Origin: Massospora cicadina
Taxonomy: Eukaryota; Entomophthoromycota; Entomophthoromycetes; Entomophthorales; Entomophthoraceae
Assembly (NCBI GenBank): GCA_022478985.1
Contig: JAKSZP010007898.1
Location: 62,001 to 126,000, forward strand
DNA: 64,000 nucleotides
Direction: 5' to 3'
Below the pieces are notes generated by a model. That model ran no database searches, was not told the DNA's origin, and saw only the letters and a program-made list of their open reading frames with translations. Positions 1 through 10,863 of this stretch are shown one piece after another. Both the position numbers and the translations under genes were made by a program. Each line of letters begins with the position of its first letter. Position 1 is the stretch's first letter.

Positions 1-2225
1 TAAGCGGTGCACAGTTTTTTTCTGCAAAGTATTTAATCTTCAGATAAAAGCAAATTGAGCTGCTAAAGGAGTAACGGGATAAGTGCGCTATGATTACCTC
101 TCTGAGTCTAAATCAACCCATAAGGATGCTTCAAGGTCTGTGTAAAGCCCCTGTGACATTCCAGCGCACTATGTATAACATATTGGAGGATTTAAAATCT
201 CCTGCGTGTTATTCATTTTAATATAAATTTGTTTTTCAGAACGTTTATGAACCATTTTCAGAATCTAGAGGAAGTTTTCCGCCGGTTGCACCAAGCCAAT
301 TTGAAAAAACCTTGTAAGTGCAATTTCTTCCATTGACAACTGAGTATCTGGAGTTTGTCATAGACAAACATGGCCTTTGTATCCATCCCACTAAGGTTAA
401 GGCTATCAAAAAGTGTCACGGTCATGTAGCAAGTGTGATATTCAGGTATTTTTGGGATGATCGGCTTTTATGGCTGGTTCATGAAGAACTTTAGCAAAAC
501 AGGTGAACCTTTATCTTAACTTCTCAGGACTGGGTCCAATAAAATGGACAGAAGAATTTCAGCTCACCTTTGATTAATTGTAACTTTACAAAACCCAAGA
601 TCTGATACTAATATGTCTAATCTTTGATAAACTGTTTGTTATTAAGATGGATGCATCCCTCACTACCATAGGGACGGTGTTATCTAATCTCAATAATGAG
701 GGGGAAGAACACCACATCAATTACTGTAGTAGACACTGGATTTATATGAACGGAATTATACCGTTATCAGAAAAGAGAGCTTAGATGTCATTTATGCTTA
801 TAAGCAAATTCAGGTTTATATCCACAGTGCGAATTTTTGTTGTAACCACCCATGCTTCTTTGCTCTGGTTGCAAACCCAAAAGAACCTGAAGGATGATTA
901 TAACACTGGGCCTTGAGATTACAAGCATTTGGTTTTGTAATTCAACACCAACCCAGCGTCAAGCATCAAAATGCAGATGGACTCTCTCAGTTGCCTACCG
1001 TAGCCTTGCTGGCTGATAAAGATAAATTAATTACCAAAATAATGACTCAGTAATATAGTAATAAACTTAATGAGATTCAACAATTTCTGGATAAAATTAG
1101 GAAAAGTACCTTTTTGGAAGATGAAAAACTATATAAGGCTATTAAGAAACAACATTTTTGTTCCCTAGACCTACTAAATGAATGAATCTGATCATCACTG
1201 ATCATAAGGTGACAGGCCACGTTAAATATAAGAAAACGTTTGAACAACAATGATACCGTTACTAATGGGATTCCATTTCATATGAGATTCATGAGACTTT
1301 CACCTTCTTCAGTGAATAAAAGCTGAAGCTCCATATCAAAAAGCCACATCATATAAATTAGATAAACTCAATTTTTCCTGGCAAACAGTCACCATGGACG
1401 TTGTGGGCCCCTGACCAATACTCCTGGTCAGTTTAAAGATTATCATATCCATTGATCACCTAACCAAGTGGGTGGAGGCCATGGCAGTCAGGACTTAGGG
1501 GCCACACTATGTCTAAATCCATTCTGGAGATGTTATTTATTGTCACAGATGCACTCAGTTTCTGCAGATGGATAATATGACCAATTTTTCGTCCCAAATA
1601 ATTTTTAAGCCTAGTGATCTAATAGGTATATAAGGACACTATCTACGCCCTATTACCCAGAGACTAATGACACCATCAAAAATGTGATTGGTACCCTGGT
1701 GAGGATTTTATGTAGGATAGTTACAATCAAAGCATCCAATTGGAACCTTTTCCTGCCTTCCGCTATATTTGCATATAACATCACATATCACTTGGCCACG
1801 GGGCACTCACCTTTTGCTTTATTACAATAATTTCAGTCAACGTTGCCCCCACTTTTATATTCATGTATTGCAGAAGAAAATATGAGCCCAAGTAGATACC
1901 TTGATAAGCTCTCATCTTTTCAAAAATCAGTTATAGAGTTCTGTTTACTCAAACAGTCTGGTTTAAAAGGTCAAGGATAGAGAATGGAATAACAAAGACT
2001 GCCGGACCTTACCTACTTTTGGAGCAGGATAATTGGTCTAATTATGACAACCATAAATTTTGGTTGGACCAGCAAACTAGCTCATATCTAGAAAGGACCC
2101 TTTGAGATCATAGAAAAGACATCTACAGATACCTACACTCTGAAGGATCCTGCTAAGGGCATCTTATCAAATGAGTGCATGTTAAGTTTCTGAAGAAGCA
2201 CTACCTGCACTCTGAGCCTCCAGTA
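1..2225 (+). pseudogene. Element A: Ty3/gypsy pol remnant (RT, RNase H, integrase)
   Basis: The 3' part of a gypsy pol, cut off by the window edge. Readable in order: RT palm/thumb near 125-420 (QGLCKAPVTFQR, then FVIDKHGLCIHPTKVKAIKK), RNase H from about 647 (MDASLTTIG) to 1015 (HQNADGLSQLPTVALL), integrase core near 1395-1490 (TMDVVGP, ISIDHLTKWVEAM) and integrase C-terminal end near 2095-2190 (GPFEIIEKTSTDTYTLKDP). Many stops and frameshifts separate these blocks, so it is non-functional. The C-terminal block closely matches that of G (8560-8620, minus), and the sequence after it matches the G LTR, so A and G belong to one family. Confidence 0.85.
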
Positions 2226-2283
2226 TCTAGCTCCTGGTAAATTCATCTAACCCACACTCATCCTTGTTACATTATGTTTGATC

Positions 2284-2296
2284 AAGTGGGGAGAAA
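2284..2296 (+). promoter_or_regulatory. Polypurine tract of element A
   Basis: AAGTGGGGAGAAA lies just after the end of pol and directly before the G-type LTR. The polypurine tract primes plus-strand DNA synthesis. G has the same arrangement on the minus strand (8440-8453). Confidence 0.6.
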
Positions 2297-2983
2297 TATT
2301 TTAAATGGTTTAATCAGCTATCATGTGCTGCAATATTATTTTTTATAATTATATATTTACCTAATAATTAGAGATAGGATTCTATGGTGTATGAAGTCTC
2401 AAGTGAATGGTTTTTAACTTCGTAAGGAGTGGCCAAAGTTGTATTAGATTACTTTTAGTGCTTTTTACCCAAGGCCGTAGAGTTATATGTAAGGCGGATT
2501 AATTCCATAACCCCTTTAGTGCAACTTCATCTACCTCAATCTAATAATCGCTTGGTCTCTTAGCCTCATTATTTATATCCACTCCATTTATATCTTTTAA
2601 CTACTATTTTGTCTTTCGTGCCAGTGTAAAATATTTAATGGAATTTATATAATTTCTGGGTCATCCACTGAATCTCAAATGATATTATGTGATTGTGACT
2701 ATAATGGAAACATGTCAAGCCTTAATGATTCACTCCCTTGGTCCAATCTAGATTAATACTTCGCTAGTTACCACTTTTAAGTTCTGCTTAGTATACATAA
2801 AATGCACCAATATGAACGCTAGTGGAAAGGGCATATCTTAGTTGAATTTTAATGGTAAGGGATCTTTTTTCCTACGTTTCTGGAGAGAACCTAGTAGGAG
2901 AGTAGAAAGGATATCAAGCCGTTGAGCCTTTGTCAGTCCCTGATATTTCATTGCTTTTTTGTTTATTTTTTAGAAATTATATC
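2297..2983 (+). repeat. 3' LTR of element A (G family), interrupted
   Basis: Diverged copy of the 821-bp LTR of element G. Matching blocks are the stretch at 2430-2480 (GGCCAAAGTTGTAT), the one near 2605-2630, and 2775-2905. The match breaks at 2984, where a B-family LTR begins, so B1 inserted inside this LTR. I could not find the missing last ~150 bp further right. Confidence 0.6.
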
Positions 2984-4015
2984 TGTTGGGATTTTCATAT
3001 GCTATAATACCAGCCAATTAGATCACATATATCTGTTTGCCCGCTAGGGGATTAGATCCTCTAGTGGATGTGGGGGTCATTATTTTTAATGATAACTATT
3101 GTTATGAAATTAACCCTAACAAGTATGTACTATCTGATGGGTGCTGATCCGCTAGATGGACAATGTTTCATCAGGGATGATACTCAACAGTTATATACTT
3201 AATTATTCAACTGCCAATTATAATAATTGGTAATTTAATCATTAGTCATTAGGTGTTTTTCACCTATCAACTTGGGAACCTGTGTATAGTTACTGAAGTA
3301 TTGACAATGCTTCTGAAGGTAACTTGTGGTTTAACCCTTTAGGTTTTGCGGTCCAGTGGTTGATGAGTAAAGAGCCCATTACTTAAACAGACTTCTAGCC
3401 TAAAGATGGTATTTCACTAAGGTTGATTGAAATTAATGAGGATACTTCCTACAATTGACTATAAAGAGGTCATGGCTCTGGTCAGCAGTACAATCTGATT
3501 AGGCAAATAAGGAAGGTTCTCAAAGGTGCGACTTCAGAGGGATAGTACACTAGCAACAGCTGCCAATTTCCAGTGAGTTTCCAACTGAATAGTTGATCAC
3601 TGGACCCCTATAATTTCCTGTTTTTTTGAGTAACTAAAGCAGATCTTAATTGATAAAAACTTAATTTTTTATAAATTAGTTGTATAGGATACTTTTGAAG
3701 TAAGAGTGCAAAGATCAGATATTATTATGTTATTTTGTTTGTTATCAGATTTACATCGTCTCAGCATGAAGAGAATAGGGAAGAGTTCCCTATTAAACCA
3801 GAGGTACCTTCAAGAGGAAGAAACACCTGCTTAGCGTTAGACCTTATATTCAACTTGGTTTTAATAACACTCAACTTAAATATTAGTCTTCATACTATTA
3901 TTGCCCCAATATATAAATTAGATTTGACAACGCAAACTCTCAGGAATCTGTGCAATAATTAATGGAGCTAAAGCGAGCTACAATCTTTAAAGAGTAAAGC
4001 TCCCAGATTTTGACA
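2984..4015 (+). repeat. LTR of element B1 (B family)
   Basis: Begins TGTTGGGATTTT and ends TTTTGACA just before a primer binding site. Compared with the LTRs of B2 (32438-33558 and 53662-54805) it shares the start, the block near 3560-3600 and the overall length (1032 bp against about 1.13 kb). It lies inside the LTR of A. The right-hand target duplication was not found; ATATC at 2979-2983 would be the left copy. Confidence 0.6.
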
Positions 4016-4020
4016 TTTTT

Positions 4021-4040
4021 TGGTTCTCATTACAGGAGGC
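4021..4040 (+). promoter_or_regulatory. Primer binding site of B1
   Basis: TGGTTCTCATTACAGGAGGC follows the LTR end. It is a diverged form of the TGGTGCTCACTACAGGGG site seen in B2 and C and fits priming by a tRNA ending in CCA. Confidence 0.55.
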
Positions 4041-4089
4041 GACTGAGATTAAAAAAAATAAAAAAAATAAAAAATAAAAGGAGTCAAAT

Positions 4090-5170
4090 CTAGTAAATAG
4101 AGTTAACAATAATCAATGAACGTAAAGAAACTCTGGATGGTGTTAGAGACATCAATCAGAATGTGTTGAGCTCAGTGGCACAGGCAGATATAGATGCCTT
4201 GGAGGAACGGGTGACAAAAGCTGAGGAAGAGGTTGACAATATGGAATAGTCAATAATGACCTCTGTGGGAAGGTGGCTTCCTTAAAGCAAAATAAGGGCA
4301 ATTTTAAACCAAGGAGTTCTTATTCCATAAAATTAAATGTTAATTGGACAGAGAACATTTCACCGGGTTCAGAAGGGTATGGCAAGAATGAAGAAGCATA
4401 TTGTGTTACTAGAGAATCACAACAGTGATTGTGTTTATTTAGAGAAAATGAATCTGACAATATTAAGCCCAAAATACAGTCAGGAAGGTACCCCATCAAG
4501 AAAGATGCTTGGAGTATCTGTTGTTATGTAAGAAATCACTCCTAAAGCTACATTAACTGCTAGTTGGGCTGTCAGGCAGGATTCCCCTGCCAGTGGAGCG
4601 ACTGAAGAGTTTCAGAATATGCAGAAATTGCCCACATTTCACTGGGATAACGCACCGGCGTTTTTCCGCCTTTTTGCGATAAAAATGATCAGATATACAG
4701 ACTTCCTAAAAAGTGGTAACTGTTATGAATTGCCTTGACATAGATTGCCAGAATCTAGTGTTTCCTCATAGTAAAGGGACAATTGGTATTACTCTGAAGC
4801 AAAGGAGGCGATTACGATTTAGTTCAAAGCCCTACCATAATGACCAACCATAAACAAGAGTTTATGGGCTTATAATTCAGAAAGGATGAAGCCTTGGCTG
4901 CTTTAGCTTTTTTTACCAGGATTATTGAATGGTTGACTGGACCTGAATTGTAGTAGATTTGTAAGAGAAATAATAATAAATATAGTTTATGTATAATATA
5001 TTGTATCTTATGTTTAAAAATCAGTAATTAAGGACCAAAAAAAAATTCTAAGTACATATAAGCCTTAAGAGTTGTGTCCAAGCTGTTTCACTTAATCATA
5101 ATAGACCTGATGACCCAGGATCAGGCTTTGTTGGTCATGTCAAGATTAGATTTTAATGTCAATTGAGTTA
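4090..5170 (+). pseudogene. B1 gag remnant
   Basis: Starts after an A-rich leader (4051-4080). A heptad-rich stretch at about 4115-4245 (DALEERVTKAEEEVDNME) looks like a coiled coil. A capsid-like stretch follows at about 4625-4720 (LPTFHWDNAPAFFRLFAIKM), then pieces near 4850-4950 (KDEALAAFAF) and 5100-5160 (TQDQALLVMSRLDFNV) that resemble capsid segments of the other elements here. At least four frame changes or stops break it. Protease and pol of B1 are not seen, so B1 is either truncated or continues beyond later insertions. Confidence 0.5.
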
Positions 5171-5850
5171 CAATTAAATTAATTACTGTTTAATAATACA
5201 AACTACCTTGGTATGTTCTATATTTCTATAAAGGGGCAATAATCTAGCTATTGTCAGACGCGTCATAGGAAATGCTGTCTTGAAGTAATTGTGTCATTGA
5301 GACACTGACCATGGGCGAGATGGGTTACAACAGGACGCCTAATGTATTGTAGACCTTCTGAAAACTTGCACCGCGAACTGCTGTTTAAGTGGAGGTGCAA
5401 GTAAGGGTGTCATGGGTGAGTATGTGGGTAACATTAAACCCTATAAACTCTTTTTAATATTAAACAAATAAAAACAATCTTTCAGTCCAATAAACTTTTT
5501 TGTAGTTTAAAATACACAAGCTTTTTTGTAACTAATGCTTTTCAGTTGTGTTGAATCGAGGAATTACTTGTGGTCAGGAAGATTCAGGGCAGAGAGCCAT
5601 TGTTTAAGTAAATGACAGGAGAACACAGCCTCAAATTTTATCTCTAAGAAAATTATCTTAATAACTATCACCATCTGGTCTATTGTACTCAAAAAATATG
5701 CGTTTGTAACTACAACTCTAACCCTAGAAGAAGAACCAGAGCGTCTGAAGTAAGCCAAAACTTCAATAATGAGTTAAAGATCCAGGTTGGGGAAAAATGC
5801 TATCAGATTCTAATACATGTATCACAATGCAAGAGGCGCTTCATCCTAAA
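5171..5850 (+). repeat. Possible LTR of fragment L (E/F-like)
   Basis: Weak match to the E LTR: an AGTGGAGG block near 5389, CCTATAAA at 5441-5448 and an A/T-rich polyadenylation-like stretch follow each other as in E (22092-22165). A 9-bp inverted repeat (ACTTGCACC / GGTGCAAGT, 5364-5372 and 5394-5402, 21-nt spacer) lies inside. No clear ends. Low confidence; it could be unrelated spacer. Confidence 0.28.
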
Positions 5851-7080
5851 TAATTTTGCATTGCACAATGGCAGTGACACTGGTACAACAAACTTCCACA
5901 TTGCAGATGGTAGATCATATCAAGATGTTAGGGGCAATCTTTGATGCGCCTAAACATTTTTATGAGGAAATTCGGCTGATGATAATCAAACTATGGCGGA
6001 ATTAGAAGAAGTAAGCACAAAATACAGTTAAATTCTCTGAGAGCTATAAGGAACCTGGGAATTGAGGGTTCAACAATATTTTTAGGGATCACTAGTGACT
6101 GAGGCCAAGGATGATCCCATCGATTATCTATTTTGAGATCAGCTGGAGAATTGGGCTGAGGATGATCAGTTGACTGGCAATGGTGCCATTGGATCTAAGA
6201 CAATCCAAATGTTGAGTGTGAAAGGGACAACCCACTGACTATTGTCCTCAGCAACTGATGCTGAAAATGGATGACTTCATGTTCAATATATTTCTGATGT
6301 GGAAAAGAATAAATTAAGCAAAGGAGATTGCCAGCCAGAAGTCTGATTATTGGAACCGCCAGTGAGAGTGCTGATGGTTGAGATGGTAATTAATGCAATG
6401 ACTTTTGTTGGTGTGTAACGCCTATAAATAGATTAATCTCTCTCTTATTAAAACATCTTCAAATCCTCTTTTCTTCTTATTTAAACAAATGTGGATAGCT
6501 ACAATTTCTAGTTTAAATGGATATTCTCAGTTTGACTGGTAAAGGTGGGACTGAAGATCCTCAGAGGTTAGGTGCTGGGCGAACACACCTGGATTGATCA
6601 ACGCAGCCAACTCCCAACTTGGAATTGCAGAACGACCGTGGTAACTGGCCCAATCTGTGGAGCCAGCGATAGACAATCAGTGATTAACTATGAGTTGGAG
6701 GAGCAAGGGGTCAGGCCGCCCAAAATGAATGAGAACCACTGGTGCCCACCAAGGGGGACTAATCTGCTAAGTGAAGTTGGTGTCCAGCTGGATTGAGGAG
6801 TTGCCTGCGGCCATGTAGTGAAAGGTCACCGATGATGGTGAAAAATTAAGGGCCAGAAGTCTTCATAATGTTTGGTCTGACACACTAATAGAGTCACCTA
6901 TTATAGAAAATGAAAGCTCGCACAAAATCTCTTGCCAAAACTTATTTTTCTTGCAAGTTTACTAAGGTTACTGTACTCAAACAGTACCTTATTATTGTAG
7001 TATAATAACTTGTGCCTTTAGAAATCTGACGCCTAAGTGTTTATTTCGACTAAACTGACTCAAACGCAATTTTTCCAGAT
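5850..7080 (+). pseudogene. Fragment L: gag-like remnant related to F
   Basis: Translations give short coding-like pieces: LGAIFDAPKHFYEEIRLMII near 5925-5985, DQLENWAEDDQLTGNGAIG near 6140-6200 and DTLIESPIIENESS near 6880-6920. The DNA at 6430-6850 matches the minus strand of 29030-29500, where F gag lies. L therefore looks like the gag 5' half of a second E/F-type element on the opposite strand, ending where F pol begins. Stops are frequent. The assignment rests on block-by-block matching by eye. Confidence 0.4.
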
Positions 7081-7618
7081 AATACCCCCTCAAGGTCTTG
7101 ATGAGGGGGTATGTAGCTCTAGTGGAATCTCCTCTTGACCCAATTAATGAAAGTCCCAGCCTTAACTAAGATGATGGAATATTCAGGGTAACATCAGTAT
7201 ATCACTTGATAGGGCCAGACCATAGTATGTCAAGTTTATGAACTCTCACTCCATGTCATTGATGTTAAAATAGCATTTAGTCCCCCAATTGATACTAAGG
7301 CATATTGCGATTCTTGGCATTGGCTTTATTGGTTTCCTTTATAGTAGTAGTTTCTATGGATTTGGATATAGAGTCTGCAATCTGAATCCCCTACGCCAGT
7401 ATCCTCATGGTTAGTTTGGAAGTGTCAGGTGTAGATGTTTCACAAAATGGGTTAGACACTAGAAAGTAACACTAAATCTAACTGTAAAAATCTAGAAAGG
7501 TACATCTTAATAATTTCATGATAACTTACCCAGTAAGCCATTAGAGCCCTGGGAGGACACTTATTCCATTGAGTCAGTTCAGTTAGAGCCATTTTGCGGA
7601 GGATAGAATTGGGGATAC
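7081..7618 (-). pseudogene. Element F integrase C-terminal part
   Basis: Reads downward from 7618. NSILRKMALTELTQWNKCPP and ALMAYWVSYHEIIKM match the integrase stretch of E near 27760-27870 (WNDFLPSALLAYQVSYHRMI). The end, PPHQDLEGVL near 7110-7080, matches the C terminus of E pol (PPRQDLEGGV). It continues the integrase half that stops at 17202, across inserted element G. Stops interrupt it. The polypurine-like run at the end (GAGGGGGTAT on the minus strand) is where the F 3' LTR should begin. Confidence 0.75.
7082..7112. repeat. 11-bp inverted repeat at the end of F pol
   Basis: ATACCCCCTCA (7082-7092) and TGAGGGGGTAT (7102-7112) are perfect inverted arms with a 9-nt spacer. It sits where the F polypurine tract is expected and where + strand fragment L ends, so one arm may be the polypurine tract of F and the other that of an opposite-strand relative. 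Confidence 0.6.
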
Positions 7619-8439
7619 TGTTGAGATTGGCGAAGGGCATCATATTTAGGTGCAAAGGTATTTGCACACAAAAAGATCAGATACTGTTTGATGACATTAT
7701 CCTGAGTGTAAAAATTATAATGGAAAACCTTATTGTCAACAATAGGTGCTTTCCAAAAAAACAAAGAGCACGCCATACTACAAAATGCTGCTAGTATCTT
7801 TTGGTCCTGTTAAATTAATCTTAGTAGAAGGCTGAGTTCAGCTCCCCTAGAAAAAAGATCCCCATAAAGATGGCAATCTATCTCAGATTTTCCGCTCTAC
7901 TAAAGTTTTTATTTATGCTCTTCATAAGTACTAAGCAGCACTCAAGAATGGTAGACTAAAAGCGTGTTTTTAAATAAGGACATGTTAGCAAATGACTAGA
8001 TTTTTTTTGGGCATTTCTATAATAGAAGCAATACACCAATAGCAATCCTGATACTGGCGTATGGCCACAATAACATTAGGGACTCTAATACTTATTATTT
8101 TATGCCGGTGCAGGCAACAAAGCATAACAAGAAAAATATACAACAGATAATATGACAACCAAAGCCATATGCATTTGTAATCAATAATTAAGGAAATTGA
8201 AGTTGCATTGATAAAAATTAGGAATCTGATCAACTGTTATAAAAGCTAAGGAATGAAAAGCCCTGTCCGATTCACTAACAATAATTAAGTACAAATTTGG
8301 CCACTACATATAAAGCTGGGCCCGTGGGGGGAATTGAAAATATTAAGCAATCAAATCCTTCATATAAAAATTAGTTGAAATATAAAAATTAAGTAAAAAA
8401 TAATAATATCAAAGGTGGTTGTTCATACCAATTACAACA
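7619..8439 (-). repeat. 3' LTR of G
   Basis: 821 bp, TGTTGTAATTGG at its start (8439) and TCAACA at its end (7619). Pairs with 16375-17196, with shared blocks along the whole length, for example 7661-7750 with 16411-16510 and 8030-8130 with 16790-16890. Confidence 0.85.
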
Positions 8440-8453
8440 TTTCCCCCACTTGA
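8440..8453 (-). promoter_or_regulatory. Polypurine tract of G
   Basis: On the minus strand AGTGGGGGAAA directly precedes the 3' LTR start. It is the expected plus-strand primer site. Confidence 0.65.
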
Positions 8454-8499
8454 CCAAACATCAGAGAGCAAAGATATGTGGGAGACAACCAAATTATTG

Positions 8500-10862
8500 G
8501 GAACTAGTGGCTGTCAGGCTAGAACAATACCATTATTTCTTTAAAACTTATTATGCACCCAAAAAAGGTGACCTTTAACAGGATCTATCAGAGTGTAGGC
8601 ATCCGTGGATGTCTTCTCATGATCTCTATAGACCCTTTTAATATGTGCTCCAGCTTGATAGTTTGTCTAAATTCATAGTTATTATAATACAAAACCAATT
8701 TTGTTACAGAAAAGCGGGGTAAAGGCCGCCGTTTTTTATCACATCAATGAGACCTTACAATCTGAAACAGCGCATTAGAGTACAAAGAATATTAGCTGGA
8801 TTAAAGTTGCTTAAGCGTTTACAAATTCAAGGTGAGACTCATGTCCTCTTGATGAACCAAGAATATAGGTTAAGGGAAAGCGCAAATTTTCCATTTAATA
8901 ATGCAAATAGGGAATGTCATATGGCTTAGCGAACTGAGATAGTATATGTAAACACGGCGGAAGGTAAGATAAGGCTTGAACTTGATGCCTCAAAAATGAT
9001 TATCAAACATAAATTTCCAACAAGGGTACAGTAAATTTGTTTCAAGGTACCTTTGGTCTCAGGATCTTAGGATGTAGCTAATACCCCGCATATACTCATA
9101 AAATCATAGAGATTAGATATTATCTGGGACGTAAAGTAAGTCCCATTATCAATTAAAAGAATTGGGGACATCTGTGGTGATAAGCGGTATATATCAAGGT
9201 AAAGATAGCCAGGATAGTAGCTCCTAAGTCCCAGATGTTTTGGCCTCCACTAACTCTGTGAGGGGATTGATGGCCACAATTATATACTTAAATTAACTGT
9301 AACTATTGGCTAAAGGGCTTAAAATGTCAATAGAGATGGTGTTAGCAAAGTTAGGTTTAACCAACTGATAGGAGGTGGCTATGTGATAAGGGCCGCCCAC
9401 TTGGTATTCCTTACAACAGAGGAGGGTCTCAAGGATTTTAGATCGAATTAATTCCCAATAGTGGTAATGTTTCAACAGATAAAGCATTTTTGTGAAACTC
9501 CATAACCCTTCGCCTTGTGAGCTTCATTAATAATATCAGTTCACTCCATTGGTTATGGTATCTAATTTGCTGATTGCGAAAAATTTTGTACAGCTTCCCA
9601 TCTTTGACAATAGTAACTTTCCTTAATTTCTTTAAGATATGCTGAACTCCCACCAGTTTTTTGTCATACTGCTGGGTTAGCATATTATAAAATAAATTAT
9701 TAGCTGCGTCATCTGATAAGGACACAGTGGGAAAATGAGATAATTTATCATCATTTTAATTCTTTACATTGGGGTGGTGCTGAATTTCGTAATCATAGAC
9801 TTGTAGTTTTAAAGCACAATGAGCCAGCTTCCCTTATGGTCATTCAATTTCTGTAACCATCAAAGGGAGAAATAATCAGTTACTATAGTGAAACTCACTC
9901 CATGGACTTAAATTCATAATTGTTTACATGCATGGATGACTGCCAGGAACTTTTTCCCAATTATGTATGATTTTGTTTATTACTATCCAACCTCTGGCTG
10001 CAGTAAGCCATGAGGTTCTCAATCACATCAGAATCAAATTATGATAACACTTCCCTGATGGCAGTAATAGAAGCATATCTTTAAATAATAAATAGTTTTT
10101 TGAATTTGGATACATCAACAGTGGCGCTTGGGTGAGGTAAATCCTGTTTATATCAAAGGCTAATTGACAGTTAGTAGTCAACACAAAAGGTACTCCATTT
10201 TTTAACAAATGAAATAAAGGCTCACTGATTTTACCAAAACTTTCTGTAAAATTGCGGTAATAGCTGATCATTCCAAGGAACACTTGAACGTTGCGCTTGC
10301 TACTTGGTCATGCCTTGAGTTCAATAGCTTATGCCTTTTCCAGTTTGAGCTGCAAGTGATACATATCAATGACAAACCTCATATATTTAAGCTGCTTGCG
10401 GAAAAAACACACATGTAGCTCAATCTTAAGATCAGCCTTGAAAAGGTGGCAGAAAACTTCTTCTAAATGATTTAGATTATCAATAAATGTTCAGGAAAAT
10501 ATTGATATTATATAAGAAAATAAGAACACAGAAAATTTTAGATCGCCAAAAATACTTTTCAATACTCACTGAAAGGTTTTAAGCCCATTACACAGCCTCT
10601 GTGGAATTCTAGTAAGTTGGTAGAGGCCCTGGGACGTAATCATAGCGCATTTTTACTGCTCCTTTTTGGGCAGCTCTATCTGTAAGTAGCCAAAAATTAG
10701 ATCCATGGCTGGTATATGACCGCCGCCCAAGCATTCTACCACATTGATAATCCACAGTAGAGGCTAATAAGCCTTTTTGGTAAAATTGTTAAGCTTTAAG
10801 TAGTCTATTACCACGCAATTTGAACCATCCTTTTTCTTATTAAACAATGAGGAGGACCAAGG
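8500..10862 (-). pseudogene. Element G pol: RT body, RNase H, integrase
   Basis: Reading down from 10862: NKKKDGSNCVVIDYLKLNN (10860-10780), an RT block with AMDLIFGYLQIELPKKEQ near 10710-10650, a thumb block near 10420-10340, the tether MFLGMISYYRNFTESFGKI (10283), RNase H remnants to about 9750 (LQVYDYEIQHHPNVKN), the zinc-binding integrase N terminus near 9490-9400 (CCKEYQVGGPYHIATSYQLV), core near 9280 and the C-terminal piece EKTSTDAYTLIDPVKGHLF (8620-8560). At the YxDD position I read SYII, so the catalytic aspartates are lost. Frames change many times. The upstream end joins 13260 across insert P. Confidence 0.85.
10846..10862. repeat. Left 17-bp target duplication of insert P
   Basis: AATGAGGAGGACCAAGG, identical to 13244-13260. 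Removing one copy and the insert makes G RT continuous (SKSLW followed by SSSLFNKKKDG). Confidence 0.85.
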
Positions 10863-10863
10863 A

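Noticed and set aside
7082..7112. Hairpin as a transcription terminator
   Set aside because: No T-run and a eukaryotic context; it coincides with the end of F pol and its polypurine tract.
8747..8929. 60-codon plus-strand frame
   Set aside because: Arginine-rich but opposite to G integrase C-terminal coding; probably chance.
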